In this document: piece by piece, positions 35,396 through 43,781 of the stretch
Position numbering within the stretch: position 1 is the first letter of the stretch
Layout of the letters: every line of letters starts with the position of its first letter
Origin: Hyphomicrobiales bacterium
GTDB taxonomy: Bacteria > Pseudomonadota > Alphaproteobacteria > Rhizobiales > Rhizobiaceae
Reading direction: 5' to 3'
DNA length: 64,000 nt
Assembly (NCBI GenBank): GCA_900472395.1
Contig: UCHV01000011.1
Location: 267,806 to 331,805, forward strand
Position numbers and translations under genes: made by a program
The notes under the pieces: generated by a model
Databases searched by the model: none
What the model saw: only the letters and a program-made list of their open reading frames with translations
Told to the model about the DNA's origin: nothing

Positions 35396-36616
35396 ATGCC
35401 CGTTTCCGCCCGTTCGGCCCAGACCATCGGCGTCCTCGCCATCACGCAACTGATCGGCTGGGGCACGACCTTCGAATCCGTCGGAGTGCTCGGCCGTCGG
35501 CTGGCGCCCGATCTCGGCCTCGCCAACGAGATCGTTTATGCGGGTCTGTCGGTGATGATGATGGTCAGCGCGCTCGCCAGCCCGCTTGTCGGCAGGCTTC
35601 TCGATCGTCATGGTGCAGCCCGTGTCATGGCTGCAGGCTCGCTGTTTTTCGCCGCCGGCCTCTGCCTGCTCGCCGGTTCGGGCGGTATCGTCACCTATGC
35701 CGCTTCCTGGGTCATACTCGGCCTTGGCGGCGCATTCGTCCTGTCCGCGCCTGCCTTTACCGCGGTTGTCGAGCGCGAGGGCGCAGCCGGCCAGCGTAGC
35801 ATCGCCATTCTCATGCTCTTCACCGGCCTGTCGGCAACCATCTTCTGGCCGCTGCTCAGCCTCATGTCGGATCTGGCGGGCTGGCGCAGCACGCTGCTCA
35901 TGGCGGCCGCGCTCCACGCCTTCGTCTGCGCGCCGCTTTATCTGTTCGGCCTGCCCAAGCCGATCGTTTACGAAAAATCCGGCGCAAGCGCAGATCTCGC
36001 GCCCGTTCCGCTGACGGAAAACGACAGAAAAAACGCCTTTCTGCTGATGGCGATCACGGCATCCATCGCATCCTTCGTCACATTCGGCATGTCACCCTCG
36101 CTTCTGGAAGTGCTGCACCAGTTCGGCGCCACACCCGAATTTGCCCTGCAACTCGCCGCTGCCCGCGGCGTGCTCGGCATTTGCGCGCGCGGTGTCGATA
36201 TGCTGCTCGGCAAGCGCGGCAATCCGTTCATCACGTCCGTCACCGGCTGCAGCCTCATGGTGGTGGCCTTTGCCAGCCTCCTTCTCCTGCCCGCATCGGC
36301 CGCAACACTGTGGCTTTTCATCGCGCTTTACGGTTTTGGCTCGGGCATCCTCGTGGTCGCCCCCGCGCTGTTGCCGCTGGCACTGTTTTCCCCGCGCGAA
36401 TACGGCCGCCAGGCAACCCGTCTCGCCATGCCGCAAAACATCGCCAATGCGCTTGCACCGGTCATCTTCACCGCATTGATCGACCGTACCGGCGTTGCGA
36501 CAGCCGTCGTTGCCGCCATCGCACTTGCCGGCGTTGCACTCACCGCCATCCTCATGCTGATCTCGCTGGTCCGTCGTGTCAGGGCGCTGGCGGCGCCTGT
36601 TCCGTCACCGCCCTGA
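35396..36616 (+). CDS. MFS transporter inserted in the GTA cluster
   Basis: A 406-residue major facilitator superfamily protein with about 12 hydrophobic helices. The loop between helices 2 and 3 has GRLLDRHGAARVM, the usual G-x3-D-R-x-G-x-R-like signature, and SPREYGRQ lies in the second half. It probably exports or imports a small molecule; the substrate is unknown. It is on the opposite strand from the surrounding GTA genes and its 3' end overlaps the convergent tail terminator gene by 38 bases, so it looks like cargo inserted later. No clear ribosome binding site is visible before the ATG. Confidence 0.85.
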   Translation: MPVSARSAQTIGVLAITQLIGWGTTFESVGVLGRRLAPDLGLANEIVYAGLSVMMMVSALASPLVGRLLDRHGAARVMAAGSLFFAAGLCLLAGSGGIVTYAASWVILGLGGAFVLSAPAFTAVVEREGAAGQRSIAILMLFTGLSATIFWPLLSLMSDLAGWRSTLLMAAALHAFVCAPLYLFGLPKPIVYEKSGASADLAPVPLTENDRKNAFLLMAITASIASFVTFGMSPSLLEVLHQFGATPEFALQLAAARGVLGICARGVDMLLGKRGNPFITSVTGCSLMVVAFASLLLLPASAATLWLFIALYGFGSGILVVAPALLPLALFSPREYGRQATRLAMPQNIANALAPVIFTALIDRTGVATAVVAAIALAGVALTAILMLISLVRRVRALAAPVPSPP

Positions 36617-36986
36617 ACCGCATTTCCGCCAGGTGAAACCTCGTTTTCGCCTCGCGCCGCGTCCGCGTGTCCCGGTGAAGCAAACTCACCAGTAGCGCCC
36701 CCTCCAGCGCCAACGCCGCATCGTGCAGAAGTGCCCGCACCCGTCCCGCAATTGCCTGCGCTTCCCGCCGCCCGTCCGCCAGCGACCACACTTCCAGCGT
36801 GATCAGATGCACCTGCAGCGTCTCGCCATCCGCATCACGGCTGTCGAGTTCGCCGAACACGATGCAGGGAAGCTCGGTGCGTGCCAGCATACGGTCACGC
36901 ACGCCATCCGCCCCCACCAGTGTGCGCAATTGCGCATCGCCGGTCAGCTTCGCATAAATCGCCTTCATCAGCGCATTGGCCACCAT
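36579..36986 (-). CDS. DUF3168 tail terminator protein (RcGTA g8-like)
   Basis: A 135-residue protein of the DUF3168 family with MVANALMKAIYAKLTGDAQL at the start and LITLEVWSLADGRREAQAIA in the middle. In RcGTA the homologue closes the tail end. The start at 36986 has gaggagg upstream and overlaps the stop of the stopper gene by one base. The C-terminal ten or so residues (EQAPPAP) are encoded antisense to the end of the MFS gene and may not be original. Confidence 0.85.
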   Translation of the reverse strand: MVANALMKAIYAKLTGDAQLRTLVGADGVRDRMLARTELPCIVFGELDSRDADGETLQVHLITLEVWSLADGRREAQAIAGRVRALLHDAALALEGALLVSLLHRDTRTRREAKTRFHLAEMRFRAVTEQAPPAP

Positions 36987-37324
36987 CACACGCGCTCCTC
37001 CTCGCAATGGCAGACGAGATAACGCCGCGTCTCGTCGGGATCGCGCACCGCTCTGATCGCGAACAGCCGTTCCCCCTTGCGCAACCGCTGCCCGCGCAGG
37101 ATGCCGTCACGAAACCGCACCCAGATCCGGTGCGTCACCACGGGCGTCTCCACCGTAGCGCCCTTTTCGCGCACAACGAACGATACCGGCTCGATCCGCG
37201 CCCACATGGAAGACAAGACCGACCACGCCGGCACCGCCCCGCCCTGCCCATCCGGCTGCGGCTCGGCCGTCTCCAGATCCAGCCGCGCCGTCATCTGTCC
37301 AGGGTCGAAAAACGTCACCGGCAT
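36986..37324 (-). CDS. head-tail stopper/adaptor protein (RcGTA g7-like)
   Basis: A 112-residue phage head closure protein of the SPP1 gp16/HK97 gp10 type. It begins MPVTFFDPGQMTARLDLETA and has the typical ARIEPVS and RLRKGERLFAIRAVRDPDE stretches. It lies three bases after the adaptor gene. Its role is to seal the head and connect the tail. Confidence 0.88.
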   Translation of the reverse strand: MPVTFFDPGQMTARLDLETAEPQPDGQGGAVPAWSVLSSMWARIEPVSFVVREKGATVETPVVTHRIWVRFRDGILRGQRLRKGERLFAIRAVRDPDETRRYLVCHCEEERV

Positions 37325-37327
37325 GGC

Positions 37328-37897
37328 TCACAGCCTCCGCAGCCGGTAAGATGCGATCAGCCGCTCATAACCGTCTGGAATACCCGCCGGCTGCTGTTCG
37401 ATCGACACCACGCCGCGAAAGGCGAACATATGGGCCACATGCAGAAGCATCGCCCGTTTCAACCCGTCCGGCACATCGACGCCGGTCTCGCCGAAACCGG
37501 CAAGAAATTCGATCTCGATACCGTTCATCACCCGCCCGGGCGCCGGCTGATCGCGCAGCCACAACCGCGCCGGTCGCGCCTCGCCATCGAGCAGATGATC
37601 CTGAAGCGATACCTTGTGCGGCGTTCCGGCCTGATCGTAAACCGTCACGTCTTGAATGGCGCGCACCGGATATCTGACGATCTGCGAAATGCCCCCGCGC
37701 GGCCAGAAATCGAGGCATAACCGCCAGGTCTGCGAGATCAGGCAAAGCCCGGCCTCACGCTCCAGATGTTCGCGTGCAGTGGTAATAAGGGAGGCGAGAA
37801 ACGCATCCTCGTTACCGTCGTCGAGGCGCAGATGCGCCTTCACCTCGGCAAGCGTGATCGGCTCCGCTGCGGGCGGATTGGTCAGGATATAGGTCAT
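37328..37897 (-). CDS. head-tail connector (gp6-like adaptor; RcGTA g6-like)
   Basis: A 189-residue protein with the N-terminal EPITLAEVKAHLRLDDGNED typical of phage gp6-like head-tail connectors and the later PDGLKRAMLLHVAHMFAFRG. It forms the ring below the portal. The start at 37897 has aagga upstream. The gap to the capsid gene is filled by a RIME-like element, which is unusual inside a morphogenesis operon. Confidence 0.88.
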   Translation of the reverse strand: MTYILTNPPAAEPITLAEVKAHLRLDDGNEDAFLASLITTAREHLEREAGLCLISQTWRLCLDFWPRGGISQIVRYPVRAIQDVTVYDQAGTPHKVSLQDHLLDGEARPARLWLRDQPAPGRVMNGIEIEFLAGFGETGVDVPDGLKRAMLLHVAHMFAFRGVVSIEQQPAGIPDGYERLIASYRLRRL

Positions 37898-37952
37898 GGA
37901 AAATCCTTGGACTGTCGAATACAAGTCAGTCACGCGACGAGGGGATCCAATC

Positions 37953-38105
37953 GCCCCCTCTGCCCTGCCGGGCATCTCCCCCACAAGGGGGGAGATCGAA
38001 CCGCTGCAATGTTCCGCCCTTCGCAAAGCTTCAATGTGGGGCGAAGGTCGTACTCCATCCGATCTCCCCACCTGTGGGGGAGATGCCCGGCAGGGCAGAG
38101 GGGGT
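37953..38105. repeat. RIME-like element between adaptor and capsid genes
   Basis: Two right-type halves in inverted orientation: gccccctctgccctgccggg followed by atctcccccacaaggggggagat, and at the other end atctccccacctgtgggggagat followed by gcccggcagggcagaggg. The whole can fold into one long imperfect hairpin. Confidence 0.75.
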
Positions 38106-38115
38106 AGCCCCAACC

Positions 38116-39381
38116 TCAGTTGGCCGAAAACTTCACCAACTTGATCGCCTCGAAGTTCTGCACCCCGCCGCCGACCCGTTTGGTGGTGTAGAACAGCACA
38201 TAGGGCTTGGCCGAATACGGATCACGCAGGATACGCACCCCCGCCCGGTCCACCACGAGATAACCCGAACGGAAATCCCCGAAGGCGATGGCCGTCGCAT
38301 TGGCGGCGATGTCCGGCATTTCCTCCGCCTCCGCCACCGGGAAACCGATCAGCGAAGCCGCCTGTCCAGCCGATGCCGGCGGGCGCCACAGGTAATTGCC
38401 ATCGGCATCCTTGAATTTGCGCAGCTCCGCCTGGGTGCGCCGGTTCATCATGAACGTGGCATTCTGCCGGTGTTTGGCCTTCAGCGCATAAATTACGTCC
38501 ACCAGCGTATCGGAAGGATTGGCCGGCTTGAAGCCGCCCGCCACGCCCGTCGCCACATGGCCGATACTGCCCCAGGTCCAATCCTTTTCCGCAACGGTCG
38601 GATAGGAAAGGAAACCCTTGGGCTTGTTGACGCCATCGCCGCGAATGAAGGCATCGCCCTCCTGCTCGGCAAACACCACATCCACCTCGCCGGCGATCCA
38701 GGCCTCGATATCGACCGCCGCATCGTCGAGCAGAGCCTGTGTTGCCGCCGGCATGGCGTAAAGCTCCATTGTGGGAAAAGTCAGTTCGGAAAGCTGCGGC
38801 GTATCCGTCTGCGGCCGTGCCGCCGTTTCCGATACCCATCCGGTCGACAGCCCTGCCGCCGCGAACGGCTTTTTCAGCACGGCGCCAGAGACGGTGCGCA
38901 CCGTCGAAAGCGAGCGCATCGGCGAAACGACGGAAATCCGCCGGCCGATCTCGTTGTCGGTTTCCGGCGGCACCAGATAACCGCCATCCGCACCGGCCGA
39001 TCCCGAAAACGCCTTGGCTTCCAGTTCGCGCAGGCCCTGCTCGTCGCCACGGCGGATATAGGCGTCGAATGCCGCCTTGTGCTCTGCCGCTTCCGGCCCG
39101 ATCTCGCGGCCCGATCCATCGCGCCCGCAACCGAGCGCCGGACGCGCCTTTTTCAAGAGCAGCTGGTCGAGCGACTTTTTGTTGTCGTCGATGGCGCGGT
39201 TGATGCGGTCCATCTTGTCGCGCGTCACGACATCGGCCGACATCTTTTCCTCGATCTCGCCGAGCCTCTTGTCATTGACCTCCTTGAAGGCCTCGAACGC
39301 CTCCATGAAATCCTCGAAAGCCGCCGTCACCGTATCCGGCACGGCCTTCACTTCCGGCGCCACACGCATCTGTTCCGTCAT
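38116..39381 (-). CDS. HK97-family major capsid protein (RcGTA g5-like)
   Basis: A 421-residue capsid protein. The N-terminal part (1-95) is a charged coiled coil, the scaffold-like delta domain that the prohead protease removes. The HK97 fold shows GYLVPPETDNEIGRRISVVS, RGDGVNKPKGFLSY and a C-terminal DFRSGYLVVDRAGVRILRDP. The start at 39381 has gaggatg upstream. It is preceded by the protease gene with 25 bases between, the usual order. It appears intact. Confidence 0.95.
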   Translation of the reverse strand: MTEQMRVAPEVKAVPDTVTAAFEDFMEAFEAFKEVNDKRLGEIEEKMSADVVTRDKMDRINRAIDDNKKSLDQLLLKKARPALGCGRDGSGREIGPEAAEHKAAFDAYIRRGDEQGLRELEAKAFSGSAGADGGYLVPPETDNEIGRRISVVSPMRSLSTVRTVSGAVLKKPFAAAGLSTGWVSETAARPQTDTPQLSELTFPTMELYAMPAATQALLDDAAVDIEAWIAGEVDVVFAEQEGDAFIRGDGVNKPKGFLSYPTVAEKDWTWGSIGHVATGVAGGFKPANPSDTLVDVIYALKAKHRQNATFMMNRRTQAELRKFKDADGNYLWRPPASAGQAASLIGFPVAEAEEMPDIAANATAIAFGDFRSGYLVVDRAGVRILRDPYSAKPYVLFYTTKRVGGGVQNFEAIKLVKFSAN

Positions 39382-39406
39382 CTTTTCATCCTCAATGGTT
39401 GGATTT

Positions 39407-39982
39407 TCAGGTTGGTTTGAAGGTTGAGGCAAACATCAGTTTCGCCGCCCGCCGCATCTGGCGCACCAGTTCGGTTTCCCGGTCGCGAAAGAACCGCGCA
39501 TGTTTCACGTCGGAAACCCGCGCCGAAGGCAGCATCGGAAAGGTCACGACGGAAATCTCCCAAAGCTCGGCTTCGAGAATGCGCCGCACCCCGGTCTTGG
39601 CATCGGTACGCGCCTTGACCGAACGAAAGCCGATCGAAAGCCCGTCCAGCGCCCCCGTCTTCATCAGCGAAAACACTTCGCGCGCCCTTGCCACGCCGGG
39701 CGAAAGCACGCCCTCGACATAAAGTCCGCGCGCATCTTCGCGAATGGTCTTCCAGGCGCCGATGGGTTCTGCCGGGTCATGCTGGTAAAGCATGCGCACC
39801 TGCCCCGCCCCGCGCTCGGACAGCGACTGGCGAAATGCCCCGCGCTCGATGGTGTCTCGCCCCAGATCGATCTCGCCGAAGACGCTGGCATAACCGGAAA
39901 ACACCCCGTCGCCCGTCACGCCCGCCAGTTCCAGATTGGCAAATTTGCGCGCATGAGGTCGTGGCCCGCGATAAGCGTGCAT
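39407..39982 (-). CDS. HK97-family prohead protease (RcGTA g4-like)
   Basis: A 191-residue serine protease that cleaves the capsid scaffold domain. The catalytic His68 is in MLYQHDPAEPIG and the Ser116 in GALDGLSIGFRS, both at the expected positions of the U35 family. The start at 39982 is supported by gaggagag on the minus strand. The next gene is the major capsid gene. Confidence 0.92.
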   Translation of the reverse strand: MHAYRGPRPHARKFANLELAGVTGDGVFSGYASVFGEIDLGRDTIERGAFRQSLSERGAGQVRMLYQHDPAEPIGAWKTIREDARGLYVEGVLSPGVARAREVFSLMKTGALDGLSIGFRSVKARTDAKTGVRRILEAELWEISVVTFPMLPSARVSDVKHARFFRDRETELVRQMRRAAKLMFASTFKPT

Positions 39983-40100
39983 GAAAACTCTCCTCGATGT
40001 TTTTGATGAATGCTGCGTTGCCAGCCCCGCGAAGGGAGAGGTCAGCACGTCGGCGAGAGGCAAATCCGGGCGCTAAACGCGCGCGGTAAGTGCCATTGTC

Positions 40101-40442
40101 CTACCCCGATTTCTTCCCGTACCGCGCCGCAATCCGCGACAAGGCCCCCAGCACCCACCAGGCGCAAAGGCTTGCGGTTGCCGATCCGGTCAGCATCACG
40201 TCCGCACCGGAAACGGCCTCCGAGATGCCCAGTCGCTCGGCCATCCAGATGCCCGTCGGCCCGCCGAAGATCAGCCCGCAGCTGACACCGGTCACGAACC
40301 GGCTCACCGCCTCACGACGGTTTTTCGGCACCAGATAGATCAGCGAAACGCCGGCACCCGCCAGGGCTCCCAGAACATTGGCGATCCAGATCCCCAGGTC
40401 GTTTCCGAGACCTGTTCCGATTTCAGTCTCCAGGTGAGTCAT
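40101..40442 (-). CDS. DUF6107-type small membrane protein of GTA cluster
   Basis: A 113-residue protein with two or three hydrophobic helices (around 18-40, 50-72 and 80-105). Small membrane proteins of this type (DUF6107) are found between portal and protease genes in rhizobial GTA-like clusters; the function is unknown. I chose the start at 40442 (MTHLETEIG, agggaa upstream). It is separated from the portal gene by a toxin-antitoxin pair. Confidence 0.65.
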   Translation of the reverse strand: MTHLETEIGTGLGNDLGIWIANVLGALAGAGVSLIYLVPKNRREAVSRFVTGVSCGLIFGGPTGIWMAERLGISEAVSGADVMLTGSATASLCAWWVLGALSRIAARYGKKSG

Positions 40443-40717
40443 TGTTAAGATTTCCCTGCTAGATTGACGATCACCACCGCTGGCCGCACATGCCGCCGCG
40501 GAGCCACGATAGCGCCGGGAAACCGGCACCATGAGCGCGCAAAAACGCTCTTTCGAGATGGCAAGGCGTAATGCCGCCGCCTCGAAACCGCTTTAAGTCG
40601 TGATGTTTTCCTGAATCGTCTGAACCGCTTGGCGGCAGATGTTGCGGAGTTGATTGCGCAACTTCACGAGTAGAATGAGCGTGTTCTCAAATCGGATGAA
40701 GATGAGAGCAAGCGCCC

Positions 40718-41014
40718 TCAGCTGTCCTCGTCCTTTTCCAGCTCGGGTGCCGGCTGCCGTCCATGGCGAATGTGCGAAACCGTAATTCCTTTTGGCCCGA
40801 TGCGGTAATCGACAACATAATCGCCAGAGACAAAACGCCTCCGTCCCGACAGAAGTGAATATTCAGCGCCCGCCATGGGATGGTCCGCCAGGAGGCGAAA
40901 CGCCCTGCGCAACTGCCTGATCACCACGTCCGCCGCGCGCGGATTGAAGCGCTCCAGGTAAGCGCGCTCCTGCCGTAAAAACCGGGTCGCATCTTTGGAG
41001 AGCGTAAGTTTCAT
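40718..41014 (-). CDS. RelE/ParE-family toxin
   Basis: A 98-residue toxin of the RelE/ParE superfamily. It has an N-terminal helix pair (ATRFLRQERAYLERFNPRA), the region RQLRRAFRLLADHPMAGAEY and the beta-strand end FVSGDYVVDYRIGPKGITVSHIRHGRQP, as in ParE. ParE-type toxins act on DNA gyrase and RelE-type cut mRNA; which applies cannot be said here. It overlaps the antitoxin gene by four bases and is not part of the morphogenesis genes around it. Confidence 0.88.
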   Translation of the reverse strand: MKLTLSKDATRFLRQERAYLERFNPRAADVVIRQLRRAFRLLADHPMAGAEYSLLSGRRRFVSGDYVVDYRIGPKGITVSHIRHGRQPAPELEKDEDS

Positions 41015-41274
41015 TCGGCGGCGTCCTTACGCTCGTCAAGCAATTCGGCGAAAAACTCTTCCGCATCCATGCACTCGCCATTGGCGATCTGCTCTTCGCC
41101 CTTGAGGATCTGCAGAACGTCATTGCCCTCCGCCATGAGGTAATACTTCAACGCCCGCACGATCACCCAGCTTCTGCTGCGCTCGGTGGCCTCGGCAATC
41201 TTTTCGATGTCTTCGAGAATATCCTGCGGCACACGCAGCGTGATCGGATCGGACAGAACGGGTTTGTCGGTCAT
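41011..41274 (-). CDS. ribbon-helix-helix antitoxin (CopG/ParD-like)
   Basis: An 87-residue antitoxin. The N-terminal beta strand and two helices (PITLRVPQDILEDIEKIAEA, then RSRSWVIVRALKYYL) form a ribbon-helix-helix DNA-binding domain, and the acidic C-terminal part (AEEFFAELLDERKD) should bind the toxin. ATG 41274 has ggaggg just upstream; an alternative ATG at 41286 adds four residues. A perfect palindrome 14 bases upstream is the likely operator. Confidence 0.88.
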   Translation of the reverse strand: MTDKPVLSDPITLRVPQDILEDIEKIAEATERSRSWVIVRALKYYLMAEGNDVLQILKGEEQIANGECMDAEEFFAELLDERKDAAE

Positions 41275-41287
41275 GAGACCCTCCATT

Positions 41288-41310
41288 TGTAATACGCCGT
41301 ATTACAAAAT
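41288..41310. promoter_or_regulatory. perfect 23-bp palindromic operator of the RHH-ParE operon
   Basis: tttgtaatacg, a central c, and cgtattacaaa form a perfect inverted repeat. It lies between the end of the portal gene and the antitoxin start, where a ribbon-helix-helix autorepressor would bind. Confidence 0.75.
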
Positions 41311-41330
41311 ACGCCTGTTTCCGGTTGCCC

Positions 41331-42518
41331 TCAATAGCCGACCGCTTCACGTTTCTCGTCGTCTGACAGGAACGTCGCTGCCCCCACCCGCGCCCACAGC
41401 GCCTCGCGTTCAGTGGCAAGACCGGCCACGCCGTCCAGATCCGGCTCCAGCCGCAATCGCTCGCCAAAGACCCCGCCCAGCCAGGCGGAAAAGCTCGCCG
41501 CCGTTCGAAAGATCATCGGCAGCACGGTCAGCCTGTAAAAGGCCCGGTGCGCTTCCTGATAATTGGCATAGGTATTGTCGCCGGGAATGCCGAGCAGCAT
41601 CGGCGGCACCCCGAGACCGAGCGCGATGTCGCGCGCTGCCCCGTTTTTCGCCTCCATGAAATCCATGTCCTTGGGCGAAAGCGCCATGGCTTTCCAGTCC
41701 AGTCCGCCTTCCAGAACGAGCGGCCGTCCGGCATTCGCCGCCCCCGAATACCCCTCCTCAAGCTGTTCCTTCAGCCGATCATACTGGTTCGGCGAAAGAT
41801 TGCCGCCATCCTTCGGCTGGTAGACAAGCGCGCCGGAAGGCCTTGCCGAATTGTCGAGCAGCGCCTTGTTCCAGCCGGAAGCCGCATTGGAAAGATCGAG
41901 CGCCGCACCGGCTGCCACCAGCGGCGAAAGGCCGGAATGGTCGTCCAGCGGATGAAACAGTTTTAAATGCAGAACGGCCAGACCCGCCCCGCTTTCGACC
42001 TCCGCCGGCAGCCGCCGCGTCACCCCGCCGGCGTGGTAATCATAGGCCAGCGGCCAGCCGTCCCGCCCCGCGATGATCGCCACACGGTCGGGCCGCAGAA
42101 GATGCAGTTCACGCACCGCACCGCCCACCATCAGCGGTTCCACATAGGCATTTCCGGAAAGCAGCAGATGGCCATAAAGCGCTTCCAGAAAATCCGCCCC
42201 GCCCTGACGTCCGTTCGGCCGCAGGAGCAGCGAAAGCGCGGCATGATCCGCCACCTCGGCCTTGCCCTCGTAAGCCAGCCAGGGCACGGCGGCCGCGGCT
42301 TCCGCGATCATCCGCACGGCCCGATGCGCCACCGGGTTCTTCATGAACCCCGCCCGCGAAAGCGCCGCATAATTGCGCCCCGACCAATGCGCCGACCCCT
42401 CACCGGAAATCACCGCAAAAGCCGAGCCCACACCGGCCACCGCCTTCGCCTCGGAAATTTCAGCCACGGCTCTGCCTTCCCCCGCGAAAAATCGCGGTAG
42501 GCGAAAAGGAGATTTCAT
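41331..42518 (-). CDS. HK97-type phage portal protein (RcGTA g3-like)
   Basis: A 395-residue portal subunit, the ring through which DNA enters the head. Typical parts are GFMKNPVAHRAVRMIAEAAA, the GNAYVEPLMVGG segment, LFHPLDDHSGLSPLVAAGAA and GVPPMLLGIPGDNTYANYQE. The start at 42518 (MKSPFRLPRFF) gives the family length; aagga lies upstream. The terminase gene that should sit next to it lies about 7 kb away. Confidence 0.93.
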   Translation of the reverse strand: MKSPFRLPRFFAGEGRAVAEISEAKAVAGVGSAFAVISGEGSAHWSGRNYAALSRAGFMKNPVAHRAVRMIAEAAAAVPWLAYEGKAEVADHAALSLLLRPNGRQGGADFLEALYGHLLLSGNAYVEPLMVGGAVRELHLLRPDRVAIIAGRDGWPLAYDYHAGGVTRRLPAEVESGAGLAVLHLKLFHPLDDHSGLSPLVAAGAALDLSNAASGWNKALLDNSARPSGALVYQPKDGGNLSPNQYDRLKEQLEEGYSGAANAGRPLVLEGGLDWKAMALSPKDMDFMEAKNGAARDIALGLGVPPMLLGIPGDNTYANYQEAHRAFYRLTVLPMIFRTAASFSAWLGGVFGERLRLEPDLDGVAGLATEREALWARVGAATFLSDDEKREAVGY

Positions 42519-42650
42519 CCTTGATGATCCTTGTTGCTTGGCCGCCCCTATCCGAAGCGGTCTACATGCCGATGTAAATGGCGCTGCACTCCCTCTGATC
42601 TCCCCCATTGAGAGCAGAGCTATCGCATATGGACGAGACGGAGCCGCGAA

Positions 42651-42724
42651 CTCCCTCTGATCTCCCCCTATGTGGGGGAGATGTCACCGACAGGTGACAG
42701 AGGGGGGTATGCAACGGTGCGGCA
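42651..42724. repeat. RIME-like half element upstream of the portal gene
   Basis: atctccccctatgtgggggagat, then gtcacc-gac-aggtgac, agaggggggt and gcaacggtgc. A truncated second copy (ctccctctgatctccccca) precedes it at 42590-42608. Confidence 0.75.
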
Positions 42725-42758
42725 AACAGGTTAGCAGCGCCATTGGCACCGCCCACCG

Positions 42759-43067
42759 CTACCCCAACGGCACCTTCACCGCCGTGCCCACATCGTAATC
42801 GGCGGCAATGCGCATTTCCCTTATCGGCTTCACCACATCGATCGACTGCTGGTAGATCGGATGCGCCTTGTAAGCCTTGAGCGCCGCCTCGTCCTCGAAC
42901 TCGCCATAAACGACGAGATCGATCTCGGTGCCCCACTGGTCGGTCTTCACATTGGTGCCGATTTCCAGAAGCTGCGCATGCGGATTGGCGGTCAGCAACG
43001 AAAGACCTGCGCGCACCGCATCGACGTTTTCGGGCCTGGCCGTAAAAAACACGATATGGCGTATCAT
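42759..43067 (-). CDS. Dabb-family (stress-responsive alpha/beta barrel) protein
   Basis: A 102-residue protein beginning MIRHIVFFTARPENVDAVRA, characteristic of the Dabb ferredoxin-like barrel fold. The middle shows EIDLVVYGEFEDEAALKAYK and HPIYQQ, as in the family. These small dimeric proteins are of uncertain biochemical role. The start at 43067 has ggag on the minus strand. It is a host-type gene in the gap between terminase and portal. Confidence 0.82.
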   Translation of the reverse strand: MIRHIVFFTARPENVDAVRAGLSLLTANPHAQLLEIGTNVKTDQWGTEIDLVVYGEFEDEAALKAYKAHPIYQQSIDVVKPIREMRIAADYDVGTAVKVPLG

Positions 43068-43276
43068 CGAAAAACTCCGAAAGCAGGCTGTTGGCAAGGA
43101 GAAGCCTCGCTAACATGCGCGCGTTGCGCGTTCAACGAACCGGGCATGGTTTCCATATGCCACCACACCCGCAATTCAGGGTATTTTTCCGCGCGTTTTG
43201 CACACTCGCGCTGGTTGACCGCAGGTCGGCCGCCCTTATATTCCCGCCTCTGAACGGACCGACAGACGAGGCAGAA

Positions 43277-43735
43277 GTGACCGAGATCCCAACCACCCGA
43301 ACGGCACGATATCTGCCCCTGCTGTCCGTCGTCACCCTTCTTGCCGCGCCCCTTCCTGCGCTCGGCTCGGGCCTCGGCTGGTCGCTTATCTTCGGAGATT
43401 CCGGCAGCGCCGATCTTCTCGAAAAACTCGTCGAAACAGCCGATTTCCAGAAATCCCCCGCAGACAAGATCGAGACCTTAGGCCCGGATGGCCCGATGCC
43501 GGAAATCTCGCGCCAGATGGTCGGCGTCTCCGGCGATGCCCAGGCCGCCATTCCGGCTCTGAAAAAGGCCTGCACGGGCCTTGGCCTGGAAGCGCCGGAT
43601 GCCGGTCAGGCCGCCACCGAACCCGACATGATCTGCACCGGAAAATTCAAAGAGGCCCGCGTCACCGTGCATGCCAGCCTGGTGTGCAGAAGTGCCTGCG
43701 AAGTCGCCATCGAAACCCGCGCGATTTCCTATTGA
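43277..43735 (+). CDS. secreted hypothetical protein, about 152 aa
   Basis: Starts at GTG 43277 with gagg five bases upstream. Residues 12-30 (YLPLLSVVTLLAAPLPALG) form a signal peptide. The mature part has three cysteines, two as CRSAC near the C-terminus, and no recognised domain. It lies 47 bases before the next gene on the same strand. The open frame continues further upstream, but that part lacks a ribosome binding site. Confidence 0.6.
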   Translation: MTEIPTTRTARYLPLLSVVTLLAAPLPALGSGLGWSLIFGDSGSADLLEKLVETADFQKSPADKIETLGPDGPMPEISRQMVGVSGDAQAAIPALKKACTGLGLEAPDAGQAATEPDMICTGKFKEARVTVHASLVCRSACEVAIETRAISY

Positions 43736-43781
43736 TTGCCTGCCCATCCATTGATTGACCCATTGTACGACGGAGACCGCC

